From: Methylobacterium brachiatum
GTDB taxonomy: Bacteria; Pseudomonadota; Alphaproteobacteria; Rhizobiales; Beijerinckiaceae
NCBI RefSeq assembly: GCF_020523825.1
Contig: NZ_JAJALK010000019.1
Location: 1 to 64,000 of the forward strand
Reading direction: 5' to 3'
Length of the DNA: 64,000 nucleotides
The notes under the pieces were generated by a model. That model made no database searches. It was given only the letters and a program-made list of their open reading frames with translations, and had not been told where the DNA came from. Below, piece by piece: positions 8,341-17,901 of the stretch; position 1 is the stretch's first letter, and every line of letters starts with the position of its first letter. A program made the translations under genes and the position numbers.

Positions 8341-8446
8341 ATCCCGGGGCCGCGCAGCGGAGCCCGGGATCCAGAACCACCGTGACATCAGGATCTTGCG
8401 CCGTCGGCGGCTCTGGATCCCGGGCTCGCCTTCAGCGCCCCGGGGT
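8341..8446. repeat. Palindromic intergenic repeat, type ATCCCGGGGC...GATCCAGA
   Basis: A large inverted repeat with arms 8341-8376 and 8411-8446 and a 34-base loop. The arms share CCCGGGGC, AGCCCGGGATCCAGA and flanking bases. This matches the REP-like class dispersed through methylobacterial and bradyrhizobial chromosomes (general knowledge). It lies in a 344-base gap (8214-8557) that holds no gene. Confidence 0.75.
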
Positions 8447-8557
8447 GGAGGCTGCTACGGTGGAAGGATCGCTTTGCGATGCGTCTCCCGCATCCCCAGC
8501 CCGCCAAAAGGCCGAGCCTTCTCGAAAACCGTGATCGGTTGGAGATCGAGGACCGGA

Positions 8558-9190
8558 TCAGCGGTTGGCGGTGGTGACCGGCGAGGTGACGCCGCCGAGG
8601 GAGACCCAGGCCGTGGCATCCTGGCTCTCGCGCTTGATGAACACGTAACCGGTCTTGTGCCAGGCCTCGATCACGTTGGTCTTGTTGTCGAGGATCAGGT
8701 CGCCCCGGTCGGTGATCAGGGTCAGCACCGCGTGGCCCTCACCCTTCTCGTCGATCACCACGGTCATGCGCATCGCCCGGCGGGGCAGGCCGGCCTCGGC
8801 CAGCAGGTGGCGCTTGAGCAGCTGGAAATCCTCGCAATCGCCGATGCCGTCCTCGGCGAGGTCCCAGCGGTCGGCGACGCGGAGATGCTCCATGTCGGTC
8901 ATCGGCTCGACCGACTTGTTCACCCGGCGGTTGACCGAGACGATCGTCGCCCAGATCGCCGGGGTCAGGCTGATGCGGGCCGGCTCGCTCCGGTCGACCG
9001 TGCATTCGGCCGCGTAGGCCTGGCAAAACGTCACCCAGGCCGCGATCGGGCGGGCATCGCCGAGCACCTTGGCACCGACCTCGGTGGGCAGGCTCGCCAG
9101 GGTCTGGGCCTCGGCGGTCGCCGCGAGGCCGAGCAGCACCAGCGCGCCGGCGAGCGTCACCCGAACCGTGTTGAGAAGCCCCGCGCCCAT
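8558..9190 (-). CDS. Bacterial transglutaminase-like cysteine proteinase (BTLCP), copy 2
   Basis: A 210-residue secreted paralogue of the protein at 6929-7636. The signal peptide covers residues 1-29 (cleavage near AEAQT). The triad is Cys119 in GDCEDFQLLKR, His153 in EGHAVLTL and Asp168 in LILDNKT. The surrounding WDLAEDGIGDCED and DNKTNVIEAWHKTGY match the BTLCP core. It probably acts in the periplasm on protein substrates, but without a LapD-like partner the target is unknown. Monocistronic; a repeat element lies beyond its 3' end. Confidence 0.88.
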   Translation of the reverse strand: MGAGLLNTVRVTLAGALVLLGLAATAEAQTLASLPTEVGAKVLGDARPIAAWVTFCQAYAAECTVDRSEPARISLTPAIWATIVSVNRRVNKSVEPMTDMEHLRVADRWDLAEDGIGDCEDFQLLKRHLLAEAGLPRRAMRMTVVIDEKGEGHAVLTLITDRGDLILDNKTNVIEAWHKTGYVFIKRESQDATAWVSLGGVTSPVTTANR

Positions 9191-9376
9191 CGAACCGTCC
9201 TCGTTGTTGAGGACAGGATTGCGCCGCAGAGCCTCCGCGGCGCTGAAGCGGATCGGCGCAATTTTATCGATTCGCCGATGGCGGCGGCGTCTAGCGCGAC
9301 AACGTCGACGGGGGGCTTGGGAACCCCGGCAAATCCGCGGCTTCCGGTTCGGAAACCGGAAACCTTGAGGGCGCCT

Positions 9377-9613
9377 TCAGGGGCCGAGCAGCTTCACGAA
9401 GGCGGCACCAGCGCCGAAGAACGCGGCACCGGCCGCCATCCCAGCGAGTCCGATCTGCCAGGGTGCGAGGGCGCGGTCGCGCTCCAGCTTCGCCGCCTCG
9501 GCCATCAGCTTCTTCTGCTCGGCCACGAATTTCTGCGACTCTTCGATCGCGCGCAGCACCCGCGTGACCTGCTCGGCGAGATCGAGCGAGTCGGGAGCGG
9601 ACGTGTCGGCCAT
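9377..9613 (-). CDS. Small coiled-coil membrane-anchored protein
   Basis: A 78-residue protein. Residues 10-48 are an amphipathic, probably coiled-coil helix (LAEQVTRVLRAIEESQKFVAEQKKLMAEAAKLERDR-type heptads). A C-terminal hydrophobic segment (about residues 53-76, IGLAGMAAGAAFFGAGAAF) is likely to insert in the membrane. No family recognised. A tail-anchored topology with the coiled coil in the cytoplasm is inferred. A single gene between convergent units. Confidence 0.65.
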   Translation of the reverse strand: MADTSAPDSLDLAEQVTRVLRAIEESQKFVAEQKKLMAEAAKLERDRALAPWQIGLAGMAAGAAFFGAGAAFVKLLGP

Positions 9614-9700
9614 CGGCCCTGATTCCTCAGCGTTCCAGCTACAATAACCTGAGGACTCCCCAGCGGGACGGCAAGGGGCTTACAGGCGCCTGAGACGCGG

Positions 9701-9729
9701 GTCGATCCGGCTGCGGAAGCCGGATCGAC
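9701..9729. terminator. Perfect 12-bp stem-loop after the acyl-CoA synthetase gene
   Basis: Arms 9701-9712 and 9718-9729 are exact reverse complements with a 5-base loop. It starts 9 bases beyond the minus-strand stop at 9738 and so probably marks the 3' end of the valine-catabolic operon transcript. There is no U-tract, so a stabilising hairpin is as likely as an intrinsic terminator. Confidence 0.6.
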
Positions 9730-9737
9730 GGCCTCCC

Positions 9738-11471
9738 TCACCCCGCCGTCTGGTCGAGCTTGCGCTCCGTCTCACCCTTCAGCTCGGGGAAATCCGACTG
9801 CGTGTAGGCCCGGCCCCGGTGCGGATCCTCGGTCACGCCGTCATGCTCCAGGCGGCGCAGCTGGACACGGCGGATCTTGCCCGAGATGGTCTTGGGCAGC
9901 TCGGTGACGAATTCGAGGCCGCGCAGGCGCTTGAACGTCGCCAGCCGCGCATTGGTGAAGCGGAAGATGTCGAGCGCCGTCTCCGGGCCGGCCGAGGCGC
10001 CGGCCACCAGCGAGACATAGGCCTTCGGGATCGTGTGGCGCATCGGATCGGGGATCGGCACCACCGCGGCTTCGGCCACCGCCGGATGCTCGATCAGCAC
10101 GCTCTCCAGCTCGAACGGGCTGATCCGGTAGCCCGACGACTTGAACACGTCGTCGGCGCGGCCGACGAAGGTGTAGCAACCCTGATCGTCCACGAAGGCG
10201 ACGTCGCCGGTGTGGTAGAGCGCGCCATCCGCGCCCGACAGGTTGCCGCTGCCGTCGTCGTAGCCCTGCATCAGGCCGGCGGGACGGTGGGCGCCGAGTT
10301 CCAGGCAGACCTCGCCCTCGCCCGCCGGCTCGCCGTCGGCGTCGAGGACGCGCACGCGATAGCCCGGCAGCGGCCGGCCGAGGGCGCCGGGCACCACCGG
10401 CTGGCCGGGCGTGTTGGCCATCAGGGCCGTGGTCTCGGTCTGGCCGTAGCCGTCGCGGATCGTGACGCCCCAGGCGTCCTTCACGCGCTCGATCACCTCG
10501 GGATTCAGCGGCTCGCCGGCGGCGCAGACCTCGCGCAGAGCCAGCGTCCGGCCGGTCAGGTCCTCCTGGATGATCATCCGCCAGACGGTGGGCGGCGCGC
10601 ACAGCGTGGTGGCGCGGGTGCGCTCAAGCTGCGTGAGCAGCGCCGCCGCGTTGAACGGCGCCTGGTTGATCACCAGGATGGTCGCGCCGGCATTCCAGGG
10701 GGCGAAGAACGACGACCAGGCGTGCTTGGCCCAGCCGGGCGAGGACACGTTGCAATGCACGTCCCCGGGCTGCAGCCCGAGCCAGTACATGGTCGAGAGC
10801 GCCCCCACCGGATAGGAGCGGTGGCTGTGGCGCACCAGCTTCGGCTTCGCGGTCGTGCCGGAGGTGAAGTAGAGGAGCAGCGGGTCGTCGGCCGCGGTCG
10901 GCCCGTCGGGCGTGAAGGTCTCGGAGGCGCCGAACGCGTCGTCGTAGGCGCTCCAGCCCTCCGTCGCCGGGCCGGTGACGATGCGGATCGCGCCGCCGGT
11001 CTCGAGGCCGGAGAAGCGCCCGAGCTGCTCCGGGCCGGCGACGATCGCCCGGGGCCGGCCGCGGGCCAGGCGGTCGCCGAGCTCGTCCGCGGTGAGCAGG
11101 GTGGTGGCCGGGATGACCACGGCCCCGAGCTTCATCGCCGCCAGCATGGTCTCCCACAGGGCCGGGACGTTGCCGAGCAGCAGGAGCAGGTGGTCGCCGC
11201 GCTTCAGCCCGAGCCCGCGCAGGTGGTTGGCGACCTGGTTGGACCGCCGCGCCATCTGCCCGAAGGTCAGGCTCTGCTCGGCGCCGCTGGCGGCCTCGAC
11301 GATGTGGAGCGCGGTGCGGTCGCGGCTTTCCGGGCCGGCGAGCTCGGCGTCGAACCAGTCGAGCGCCCAGTTGAACGGCACCGGGTCCGGCCAGGTGAAG
11401 GCCGAAACCGCCGCCGCGTAGTCTGTGCGATGGGCCAGCAGCAGATCGCGGGCCTCCCGGAAGCTGGGCAT
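9738..11471 (-). CDS. AMP-forming acyl-CoA synthetase
   Basis: A 577-residue enzyme activating a carboxylic acid to its CoA thioester through an acyl-adenylate. ANL-family motifs are present: YFTSGTTAKPKLVRHSH (A3), DGYGQTETT (A5), YHTGDVAFVDDQG (A7), GRADDVFKSSGYRI (A8) and the catalytic lysine motif LPKTISGKIRR (A10). The overall layout (PFNWALDWFD near the N-terminus, HCNVSSPGWAKHAWSSFFAPWNAGA) resembles medium-chain or xenobiotic acyl-CoA synthetases. It is the last gene of the cluster starting at mmsA, so a branched short-chain acid such as isobutyrate is a reasonable but unproved substrate. The ATG is preceded by GGGGGG. Confidence 0.9.
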   Translation of the reverse strand: MPSFREARDLLLAHRTDYAAAVSAFTWPDPVPFNWALDWFDAELAGPESRDRTALHIVEAASGAEQSLTFGQMARRSNQVANHLRGLGLKRGDHLLLLLGNVPALWETMLAAMKLGAVVIPATTLLTADELGDRLARGRPRAIVAGPEQLGRFSGLETGGAIRIVTGPATEGWSAYDDAFGASETFTPDGPTAADDPLLLYFTSGTTAKPKLVRHSHRSYPVGALSTMYWLGLQPGDVHCNVSSPGWAKHAWSSFFAPWNAGATILVINQAPFNAAALLTQLERTRATTLCAPPTVWRMIIQEDLTGRTLALREVCAAGEPLNPEVIERVKDAWGVTIRDGYGQTETTALMANTPGQPVVPGALGRPLPGYRVRVLDADGEPAGEGEVCLELGAHRPAGLMQGYDDGSGNLSGADGALYHTGDVAFVDDQGCYTFVGRADDVFKSSGYRISPFELESVLIEHPAVAEAAVVPIPDPMRHTIPKAYVSLVAGASAGPETALDIFRFTNARLATFKRLRGLEFVTELPKTISGKIRRVQLRRLEHDGVTEDPHRGRAYTQSDFPELKGETERKLDQTAG

Positions 11472-11525
11472 GGTCGTTCCCCCCGTCGTTCTTGTCCGGC
11501 CGGAAGACCCGGCCCATCCCGCCCC

Positions 11526-11963
11526 TCAGGCGGGAATCAGATCCTCGCCGTCCGCGCCGCGCGCGAGGCGCTGCACCATGCCGGCGTGGAAATGGCGGAT
11601 CTCGTCGGCGATCGCCTCCACCGCGCGGCCGTTGCGGGGGAAGTCGTCGGCGTTGAGCCCGATCAGGCCGGCGGTGTAGCCGGTCTCGTTGTTCTCGAAT
11701 GGGTCGGCGTAGAGCCAGGTCCACCAGTCTCGGGCCGGGACGAGGCTTGCGCCGGGCTTGACCCGCAAAGCCGCCAGGAACCGGACGTGGCGGAGCAGCT
11801 CCTTGCGCCAGACCGCACGCGTCTCCGGGGCCACGTCGAAGGCCAGCAGCGTCACGCAATGCGCGTTGATGGTCTCCTCTCGGCCGCGCGCCTTCTGGGC
11901 CACGATTGCGCGCGGGAAGGCCATCTCGAAGCGGGCTTCGCTATCGCAGTCCAGGACGTCCAT
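11526..11963 (-). CDS. Hypothetical protein in the valine-catabolic cluster
   Basis: A 145-residue soluble protein with no family I can name. Trp and aromatic residues cluster around ARDWWTWLYADPFENNETGYTAG, followed by GLNADDFPRNGRAVEAIADEIRHFH. It has no signal peptide or membrane segment. It starts 15 bases after the enoyl-CoA hydratase stop and ends 54 bases before the acyl-CoA synthetase start, so it is almost certainly in the same operon. An internal Met (residue 14, MAFPRAIV) is an alternative start. Its placement suggests a role tied to acyl-CoA metabolism; nothing in the sequence indicates which. Confidence 0.65.
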   Translation of the reverse strand: MDVLDCDSEARFEMAFPRAIVAQKARGREETINAHCVTLLAFDVAPETRAVWRKELLRHVRFLAALRVKPGASLVPARDWWTWLYADPFENNETGYTAGLIGLNADDFPRNGRAVEAIADEIRHFHAGMVQRLARGADGEDLIPA

Positions 11964-11978
11964 CGCCCATGCCCCAGC

Positions 11979-12758
11979 TCAGGTGTTCTCGAACCGGGCC
12001 GGCCGCTTCTCCACGAAAGCGGCCATCCCCTCCTTCTGGTCCTTGGTGGCGAACATCGCGTGGAAGACCCGGCGCTCGAAGCGCACGCCCTCGGCGAGGG
12101 TGGTCTCGTAGGAGCGGTTGACCGCCTCCTTGGTCATCATGGCGATCGGCAGCGACATGGACGCGATGGTCTCGGCGGCCTTCAGCGCCTCGTCGAGAAG
12201 CTGGTCCGCCGGGATCACCCGGGAGACCAGGCCGGCGCGCTCCGCCTCGGCGGAATCCATCATCCGGCCGGTCAGGCACATCTCCATGGCCTTCGACTTG
12301 CCGACGAAACGGGTGAGGCGCTGGCTGCCGCCGATCCCCGGCATGACGCCGAGCTTGATCTCGGGCTGGCCGAACTGCGCCGTGTCGGCGGCCAGGATGA
12401 AGTCGCACATCATGGCGAGCTCGCAGCCGCCGCCGAGCGCGTAGCCCGCCACCGCGGCGATGATCGGCGTGCGCACCCCCGTGAACCGCTCCCAGTCGGC
12501 GAAGCGGTCTTGCGCATACATCTCCGCGTAGGTCGCGTGCTGCATCTCCTTGATGTCAGCCCCGGCCGCGAAGGCCTTGGCCGAGCCGGTGATGACGATG
12601 CAGCCGATGCCCGGATCGGCATCCGCCTCGGTCGCCGCCTGGATCACCTCGCGGGTGAGCTGCGCGTTGATGGCGTTGAGCGCCTTCGGGCGGTTCAGGG
12701 TGATCAGCAGGACGCGCCCGCGCGTCTCCGTCAGGATCGTCTCGTACGCATCCATCAC
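11979..12758 (-). CDS. Enoyl-CoA hydratase (probable methacrylyl-CoA hydratase)
   Basis: A 259-residue crotonase-fold enzyme adding water to an enoyl-CoA. The oxyanion-hole and catalytic motifs are intact: GSAKAFAAGADIKEM, GYALGGGCELAMMCD (Glu of the first catalytic pair) and FGQPEIKLGVMPGIGGSQRL (second catalytic Glu). The length matches mitochondrial-type ECH. Its start overlaps the end of mmsB by 4 bases, and the cluster encodes every other step from isobutyryl-CoA, so hydration of methacrylyl-CoA is the likely role. Confidence 0.9.
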   Translation of the reverse strand: MMDAYETILTETRGRVLLITLNRPKALNAINAQLTREVIQAATEADADPGIGCIVITGSAKAFAAGADIKEMQHATYAEMYAQDRFADWERFTGVRTPIIAAVAGYALGGGCELAMMCDFILAADTAQFGQPEIKLGVMPGIGGSQRLTRFVGKSKAMEMCLTGRMMDSAEAERAGLVSRVIPADQLLDEALKAAETIASMSLPIAMMTKEAVNRSYETTLAEGVRFERRVFHAMFATKDQKEGMAAFVEKRPARFENT

Positions 12759-13651
12759 GACTCACTCCCTGGGCCGCGAAGCATACGGATGATCGCGGAA
12801 AAGTCCTCTCCCCCGTGGCCGAGGCCCTCGAACAGCCCGTAGATCTGCGCGGCCTCCGCGCCGAGCGGCGTCGCAGCCCCCGAGGCGAGGGCGGCGGCCT
12901 GCGCCAGCCGGAGGTCCTTGAGCATCAGCGCGGCGGCGAAACCCGGCTTGTAGCCGGCATTGGCCGGCGAGGTCGGCACCGGGCCCGGCACCGGGCAATA
13001 GGTGGTGAGCGACCAGCACTGGCCCGAGGAGACCGAGGCGACGTCGTAGAGCGCCTGGTGCGACAGGCCGAGCTTCTCGCCCAGCGCAAAGGCCTCGCTG
13101 ACGCCGATCATCGAGATCCCGAGGATCATGTTGTTGCAGATCTTGGCCGCCTGCCCGGCACCGGCCGCGCCGCAATGGAACACGTTCTTGCCCATGGCCT
13201 TCAGCAGGGGCTCGGCGCGTCCGAAGGCGGCCTCGGTGCCGCCGGCCATGAAGGTCAGCGTCCCGGCCTTGGCGCCGCCGGTCCCGCCGGAGACCGGCGC
13301 ATCGACCGACAGGCAGCCCCGCGCCTCGGCGAGGTTGTGGGCCTTGCGCGAAGACTCGACATCCACGGTCGAGGAATCGATCAGCAGGGTGCCGGCGGGC
13401 AGCGCATCGGCGAGCTGGGTCCAGACCTCGACCACGTGCCGGCCGGCGGGCAGCATGGTGACCACCACCTCCGCGCCCTCGGCCGCCTCAAGGGCCGAGC
13501 CCGCCACCGCGACCCCCGCTTCCCGGGCCGCCTCCAGGGAGGCCGGCGCCAGGTCGAACCCGCGCACCGTGTGCCCCGCCTTCACGAGGTTGGCCGCCAT
13601 GGGACCGCCCATGTTGCCGAGACCGATGAACCCGATGGTCTGTGCCATCAT
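12755..13651 (-). CDS. mmsB: 3-hydroxyisobutyrate dehydrogenase
   Basis: A 298-residue NAD-dependent enzyme oxidising 3-hydroxyisobutyrate to methylmalonate semialdehyde in valine catabolism. An N-terminal Rossmann motif, IGFIGLGNMGGPMAANL, is followed by the substrate-binding signature DAPVSGGTGGAKAGTLTFMAGG. The catalytic lysine lies in GAGQAAKICNNMILG. Two adjacent ATG codons (13651, 13648) are possible starts. It overlaps the hydratase start by 4 bases. A palindromic repeat separates it from the hydrolase gene upstream. Confidence 0.93.
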   Translation of the reverse strand: MMAQTIGFIGLGNMGGPMAANLVKAGHTVRGFDLAPASLEAAREAGVAVAGSALEAAEGAEVVVTMLPAGRHVVEVWTQLADALPAGTLLIDSSTVDVESSRKAHNLAEARGCLSVDAPVSGGTGGAKAGTLTFMAGGTEAAFGRAEPLLKAMGKNVFHCGAAGAGQAAKICNNMILGISMIGVSEAFALGEKLGLSHQALYDVASVSSGQCWSLTTYCPVPGPVPTSPANAGYKPGFAAALMLKDLRLAQAAALASGAATPLGAEAAQIYGLFEGLGHGGEDFSAIIRMLRGPGSES

Positions 13652-13690
13652 ACCCCTCCCATTCGCTTGTTCGTGCCCCTCCCAACCATC

Positions 13691-13810
13691 CCCTCATCCT
13701 GAGGTGCGGCGAAGCCGCCTCGACGGAGGGCTCCAGGGATCGCGCGGCGACTGGAGGGCTCCTTCGAGGCCCGCCGATCCTATGGATCGCCGGGCACCTC
13801 AGGATGAGGG
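13691..13810. repeat. Palindromic intergenic repeat, type CCCTCATCCTGAGGTGC
   Basis: Perfect 17-base inverted arms (13691-13707 and 13794-13810) enclose about 86 bases that are themselves partly self-complementary. It lies inside the catabolic cluster between mmsB and the upstream hydrolase gene. Similar CCTCATCCTGAGG elements are widespread in this order (general knowledge). Confidence 0.75.
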
Positions 13811-13834
13811 CGTGGTCGGGAGACGCCGCTCACA

Positions 13835-14896
13835 TCACACCGGCCCCGTACGGCCTTGCGAGAAAACCGGCTCCGCCCGTCGCTCCAGCCAGCGGGCGAT
13901 CCGGGCCGGGTCGACCGCGTCGAGGCTCGGCGGGTTCCAGCGCGGGCTCTTGTCCTTGTCGATCACCGCCGCCCGGATGCCCTCGCGGAAATCGCCTTCC
14001 TCCAGCAGCGCCAGCGAGGCGTGGAACTCGCGCTCCAGGCAGGCTTCGAGGTTGGGCGAGCGCCGGCCGAGGCGCAGCAGGCACAGGGTCAGGACCAGGC
14101 TCGACGGGGATTTCGTCAGCAGCGTCTTGCGGGTCGCCGCCGCGAACTCGGAACCGTCCGCCGCCAGGGCGGACAGGATCTCGTCGATCATGTCGAAGGC
14201 GAAGCAGCGATCGATGGTCTCGCGATGCTGTGCCAGGGGCGGCGCGCCAGGATCGCGCGCCAATCGGTCGATCGCCTCCCGCACGCCGGCATCCCCGGCA
14301 TCGGGCGGCAGCGCCGAGAGCGCGTCGATCAGGTCCGGCAGGGCCTGGGACGGCACCATCACGTCGGCGAGCCCGCAATAGAGCGCGTCGGCGGCGCCGA
14401 CCGGCTCGCCGGTGAGACCGAGATAGGTGCCGACCTGGCCGGGCGCCCGCGGCAGCAGCCAGGTGCCGCCGACATCCGGCAGGTAGCCGATGCCGGTCTC
14501 CGGCATGGCGACGCGCGAGCGCTCGGTGACGATCCGGTGGGCGGCATGCCCCGCGAGGCCGACGCCGCCGCCCATGGTGATGCCGTCCATCACCGCCACG
14601 AACGGTTTTTCGTAAGCCGCAATCCGCGAATCCAGGCGGTACTCGTCCCGCCAGAAGGTTTCCGCGAAGGCGGTGCCAGGGTTGTCGTACAGGCCGCGCA
14701 GGTCGCCGCCGGCGCAGAGGCCGCGCTCGCCCTCGCCGGTGAGCAGCACCGCGGCGAGGCCGGGATCGGCGGAGAACTGGTTCAGGGCCGCGTCGATCTC
14801 CCGGACCATGCCGTGGGTCAGGGCGTTCAGGGCCTTGGGCCGGTCGAGGCGCAGGCGCCCCAGGGCGCCGACGCGCTCGACGATCACATCCGCCAT
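13835..14896 (-). CDS. 3-hydroxyisobutyryl-CoA hydrolase
   Basis: A 353-residue crotonase-family thioesterase releasing 3-hydroxyisobutyrate from its CoA ester. The length and the motifs GLCAGGDLRGLYD, DGITMGGGVGLAGHAAHRIVTE and PETGIGYLPDVGGTWLL match HIBCH rather than ordinary hydratases. The C-terminal extension (SPSSLVLTLCLLRLG, LEREFHASL, DFREGIRAAVIDKDKSPRW) is diagnostic. The ATG at 14896 overlaps the TGA of the acyl-CoA dehydrogenase gene by one base, so the two are translationally coupled. It supplies the substrate of mmsB. Confidence 0.93.
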   Translation of the reverse strand: MADVIVERVGALGRLRLDRPKALNALTHGMVREIDAALNQFSADPGLAAVLLTGEGERGLCAGGDLRGLYDNPGTAFAETFWRDEYRLDSRIAAYEKPFVAVMDGITMGGGVGLAGHAAHRIVTERSRVAMPETGIGYLPDVGGTWLLPRAPGQVGTYLGLTGEPVGAADALYCGLADVMVPSQALPDLIDALSALPPDAGDAGVREAIDRLARDPGAPPLAQHRETIDRCFAFDMIDEILSALAADGSEFAAATRKTLLTKSPSSLVLTLCLLRLGRRSPNLEACLEREFHASLALLEEGDFREGIRAAVIDKDKSPRWNPPSLDAVDPARIARWLERRAEPVFSQGRTGPV

Positions 14897-16038
14897 CAGC
14901 GTCCCCCTGTCAGCGCGCGGGCGATGATCACCCGCATGATCTCGTTGGTGCCTTCGAGGATCTGGTGCACGCGGAGGTCGCGGACGATCTTCTCGATCCC
15001 GTACTCGGCGAGATAGCCGTAGCCGCCGTGGAGCTGCAGGGCCTGGTTGGCGACCTCGAAGGCGGCGTCGGTGACGTGGCGCTTGGCCATGGCGCAGAGC
15101 TGAGTGGCCGCCGGGTCCTTGGCGTCGAGCGCCGACGCGGCGTGGCGCAGGAAGGTGCGCGACACCTCCAGGGACGTCGCCATGTCGGCCAACCGGAACT
15201 GCAGCGCCTGGAAGTCGCTGAGCCGGGACCCGAAGGCGCGCCGGTCGCCCATATAAGCCAGGGTCTTGTCGAGGGCCGACTGGGCACCGCCCAGCGCGCA
15301 GGCGGCGATGTTGAGCCGGCCGCCGTCGAGGCCGCTCATGGCGATGCGGAAGCCCTGGCCCTCCTCGCCCAGGCGGTTCGCCACCGGCACACGGCAGCCG
15401 TCGAACCGCACGGAGCGGGTCGGCTGGGCGTTCCAGCCCATCTTGCGCTCTTCCGCGCCGAAGGAGAGGCCGGGCGTCCCCTTCTCGACCACGATCGCCG
15501 AGATGCCCTTCGGTCCCGCCGCGCCGGTGCGGACCATGCAGACATAGAGGTCGCTGACGCCGGCGCCGGAGATGAACTGCTTCTCGCCGGTCAGCACGTA
15601 ATGGTCGCCATCCCGCTCGGCCCGGGTGCGCAGCGCCCCCGCGTCGGAGCCCGAGCCCGGCTCGGTCAGGCAGTAGCTGGCGATCGTCTCCATGCCCATC
15701 AGGGCCGGGATCCAGCGCTGGCGCTGGTCCGCGTCGCCATAGGCGTCGATCATCCAGGCGCACATGTTGTGGATCGACAGGAACGCCGCCACGGTCGGGC
15801 AGCCGGTGCTCAGCGCCTCGAAGATCAGGGCGGCGTCGAGCCGCGACAGACCCGAGCCGCCGACATCCTCGCGCACGTAGATGCCGGCCATGCCGAGCGC
15901 CGCCGCGGCCCGCAGGGTCTCGACCGGGAAGGTCTTGTCCCGGTCCCAGTCGAGAGCGTGCGGCGCGATATGCTCGGCCGCGAAGCCGAGCGCCATGTCG
16001 CGGATCGCGGTCCGATCCTCATCGAGCCCGAAACTCAT
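14896..16038 (-). CDS. Acyl-CoA dehydrogenase (probable isobutyryl-CoA dehydrogenase)
   Basis: A 380-residue FAD enzyme expected to convert isobutyryl-CoA to methacrylyl-CoA. Family signatures are present: CLTEPGSGSDAGALRTRAERDGDHYVLTGEKQFIS-type FAD/acyl site, QLHGGYGYLAEYGIEKIVRDLRV and the catalytic glutamate motif QILEGTNEIMR near the C-terminus. GGAGGA lies 8 bases before the ATG at 16038, which decides that start over an ATG at 16059. Directly upstream of, and coupled to, the hydrolase gene. The substrate is inferred from the cluster. Confidence 0.92.
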   Translation of the reverse strand: MSFGLDEDRTAIRDMALGFAAEHIAPHALDWDRDKTFPVETLRAAAALGMAGIYVREDVGGSGLSRLDAALIFEALSTGCPTVAAFLSIHNMCAWMIDAYGDADQRQRWIPALMGMETIASYCLTEPGSGSDAGALRTRAERDGDHYVLTGEKQFISGAGVSDLYVCMVRTGAAGPKGISAIVVEKGTPGLSFGAEERKMGWNAQPTRSVRFDGCRVPVANRLGEEGQGFRIAMSGLDGGRLNIAACALGGAQSALDKTLAYMGDRRAFGSRLSDFQALQFRLADMATSLEVSRTFLRHAASALDAKDPAATQLCAMAKRHVTDAAFEVANQALQLHGGYGYLAEYGIEKIVRDLRVHQILEGTNEIMRVIIARALTGGR

Positions 16039-16134
16039 GGGCGCTTCCTCCAAGTTCATCGCCGAGCCAGCGCAGATTCCTCATCCGCACTGGCCACGAT
16101 GGTCGCACACCGGCTGCCGTTAGGCGCAACGTGC

Positions 16135-16230
16135 CCCCTCTCCCGTTCGGGAGAGGGTTGGGGTGAGGGATCAGGTCTTTCCGGACAGGGCGCATCCCTC
16201 ACCCTGTCCCTCTCCCGCACGGGAGAGGAG
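16135..16230. repeat. Palindromic intergenic repeat, type CCTCTCCCG-GGGAGAGG
   Basis: Two small hairpins (CTCTCCCGTTCGGGAGAG near 16138-16155 and CTCTCCCGCACGGGAGAG near 16211-16228) lie in opposed larger arms (GGGTGAGGGA and CCCTCACCC). A typical REP-like unit between the acyl-CoA dehydrogenase and mmsA genes. Confidence 0.8.
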
Positions 16231-16285
16231 ACCCGCGCTCAGCCATAGAGCCGCGCGGCCCCTTCTGCCGCCAGGACGCTCGCCC

Positions 16286-17782
<1,497 letters not shown>

Positions 17783-17833
17783 CAGCGCCTCCCTGTTGTC
17801 GTTATCGATTTGGTTTTGGCGCAGCCTAACAGG

Positions 17834-17847
17834 ATCGCTTGAACGAT
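17834..17847. promoter_or_regulatory. Inverted repeat ATCG-N6-CGAT in the mmsA/LysR divergent region
   Basis: ATCG and CGAT half-sites, 6 bases apart, lie between mmsA and the LysR gene. A further TTATCG/CGATAA pair spans 17800-17849. Possible operator sites; the role is inferred only from position. Confidence 0.3.
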
Positions 17848-17872
17848 AAAGCCGGATGCGCTTACAGCCGCC

Positions 17873-17886
17873 GTGCATCGATGCAC
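17873..17886. promoter_or_regulatory. Perfect 14-bp palindrome GTGCATCGATGCAC, candidate LysR operator
   Basis: A fully symmetric 14-base site lies 15 bases upstream of the LysR ATG (17902) and 91 bases upstream of mmsA. LysR regulators commonly bind dyad sites in such divergent regions and repress themselves. Binding is not shown by the sequence. Confidence 0.45.
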
Positions 17887-17901
17887 AGCGGGTTTGCGAT
17901 C

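Noticed and set aside
9819..12842. A very long plus-strand open frame
   Set aside because: It is a GC-bias shadow of the acyl-CoA synthetase, unknown and hydratase genes on the minus strand; the Arg/Gly/His-rich product has no motifs.
13835..15763. A single 642-codon frame covering two catabolic genes
   Set aside because: Only the last 353 codons encode the hydrolase; the rest is an out-of-frame reading of the acyl-CoA dehydrogenase gene.
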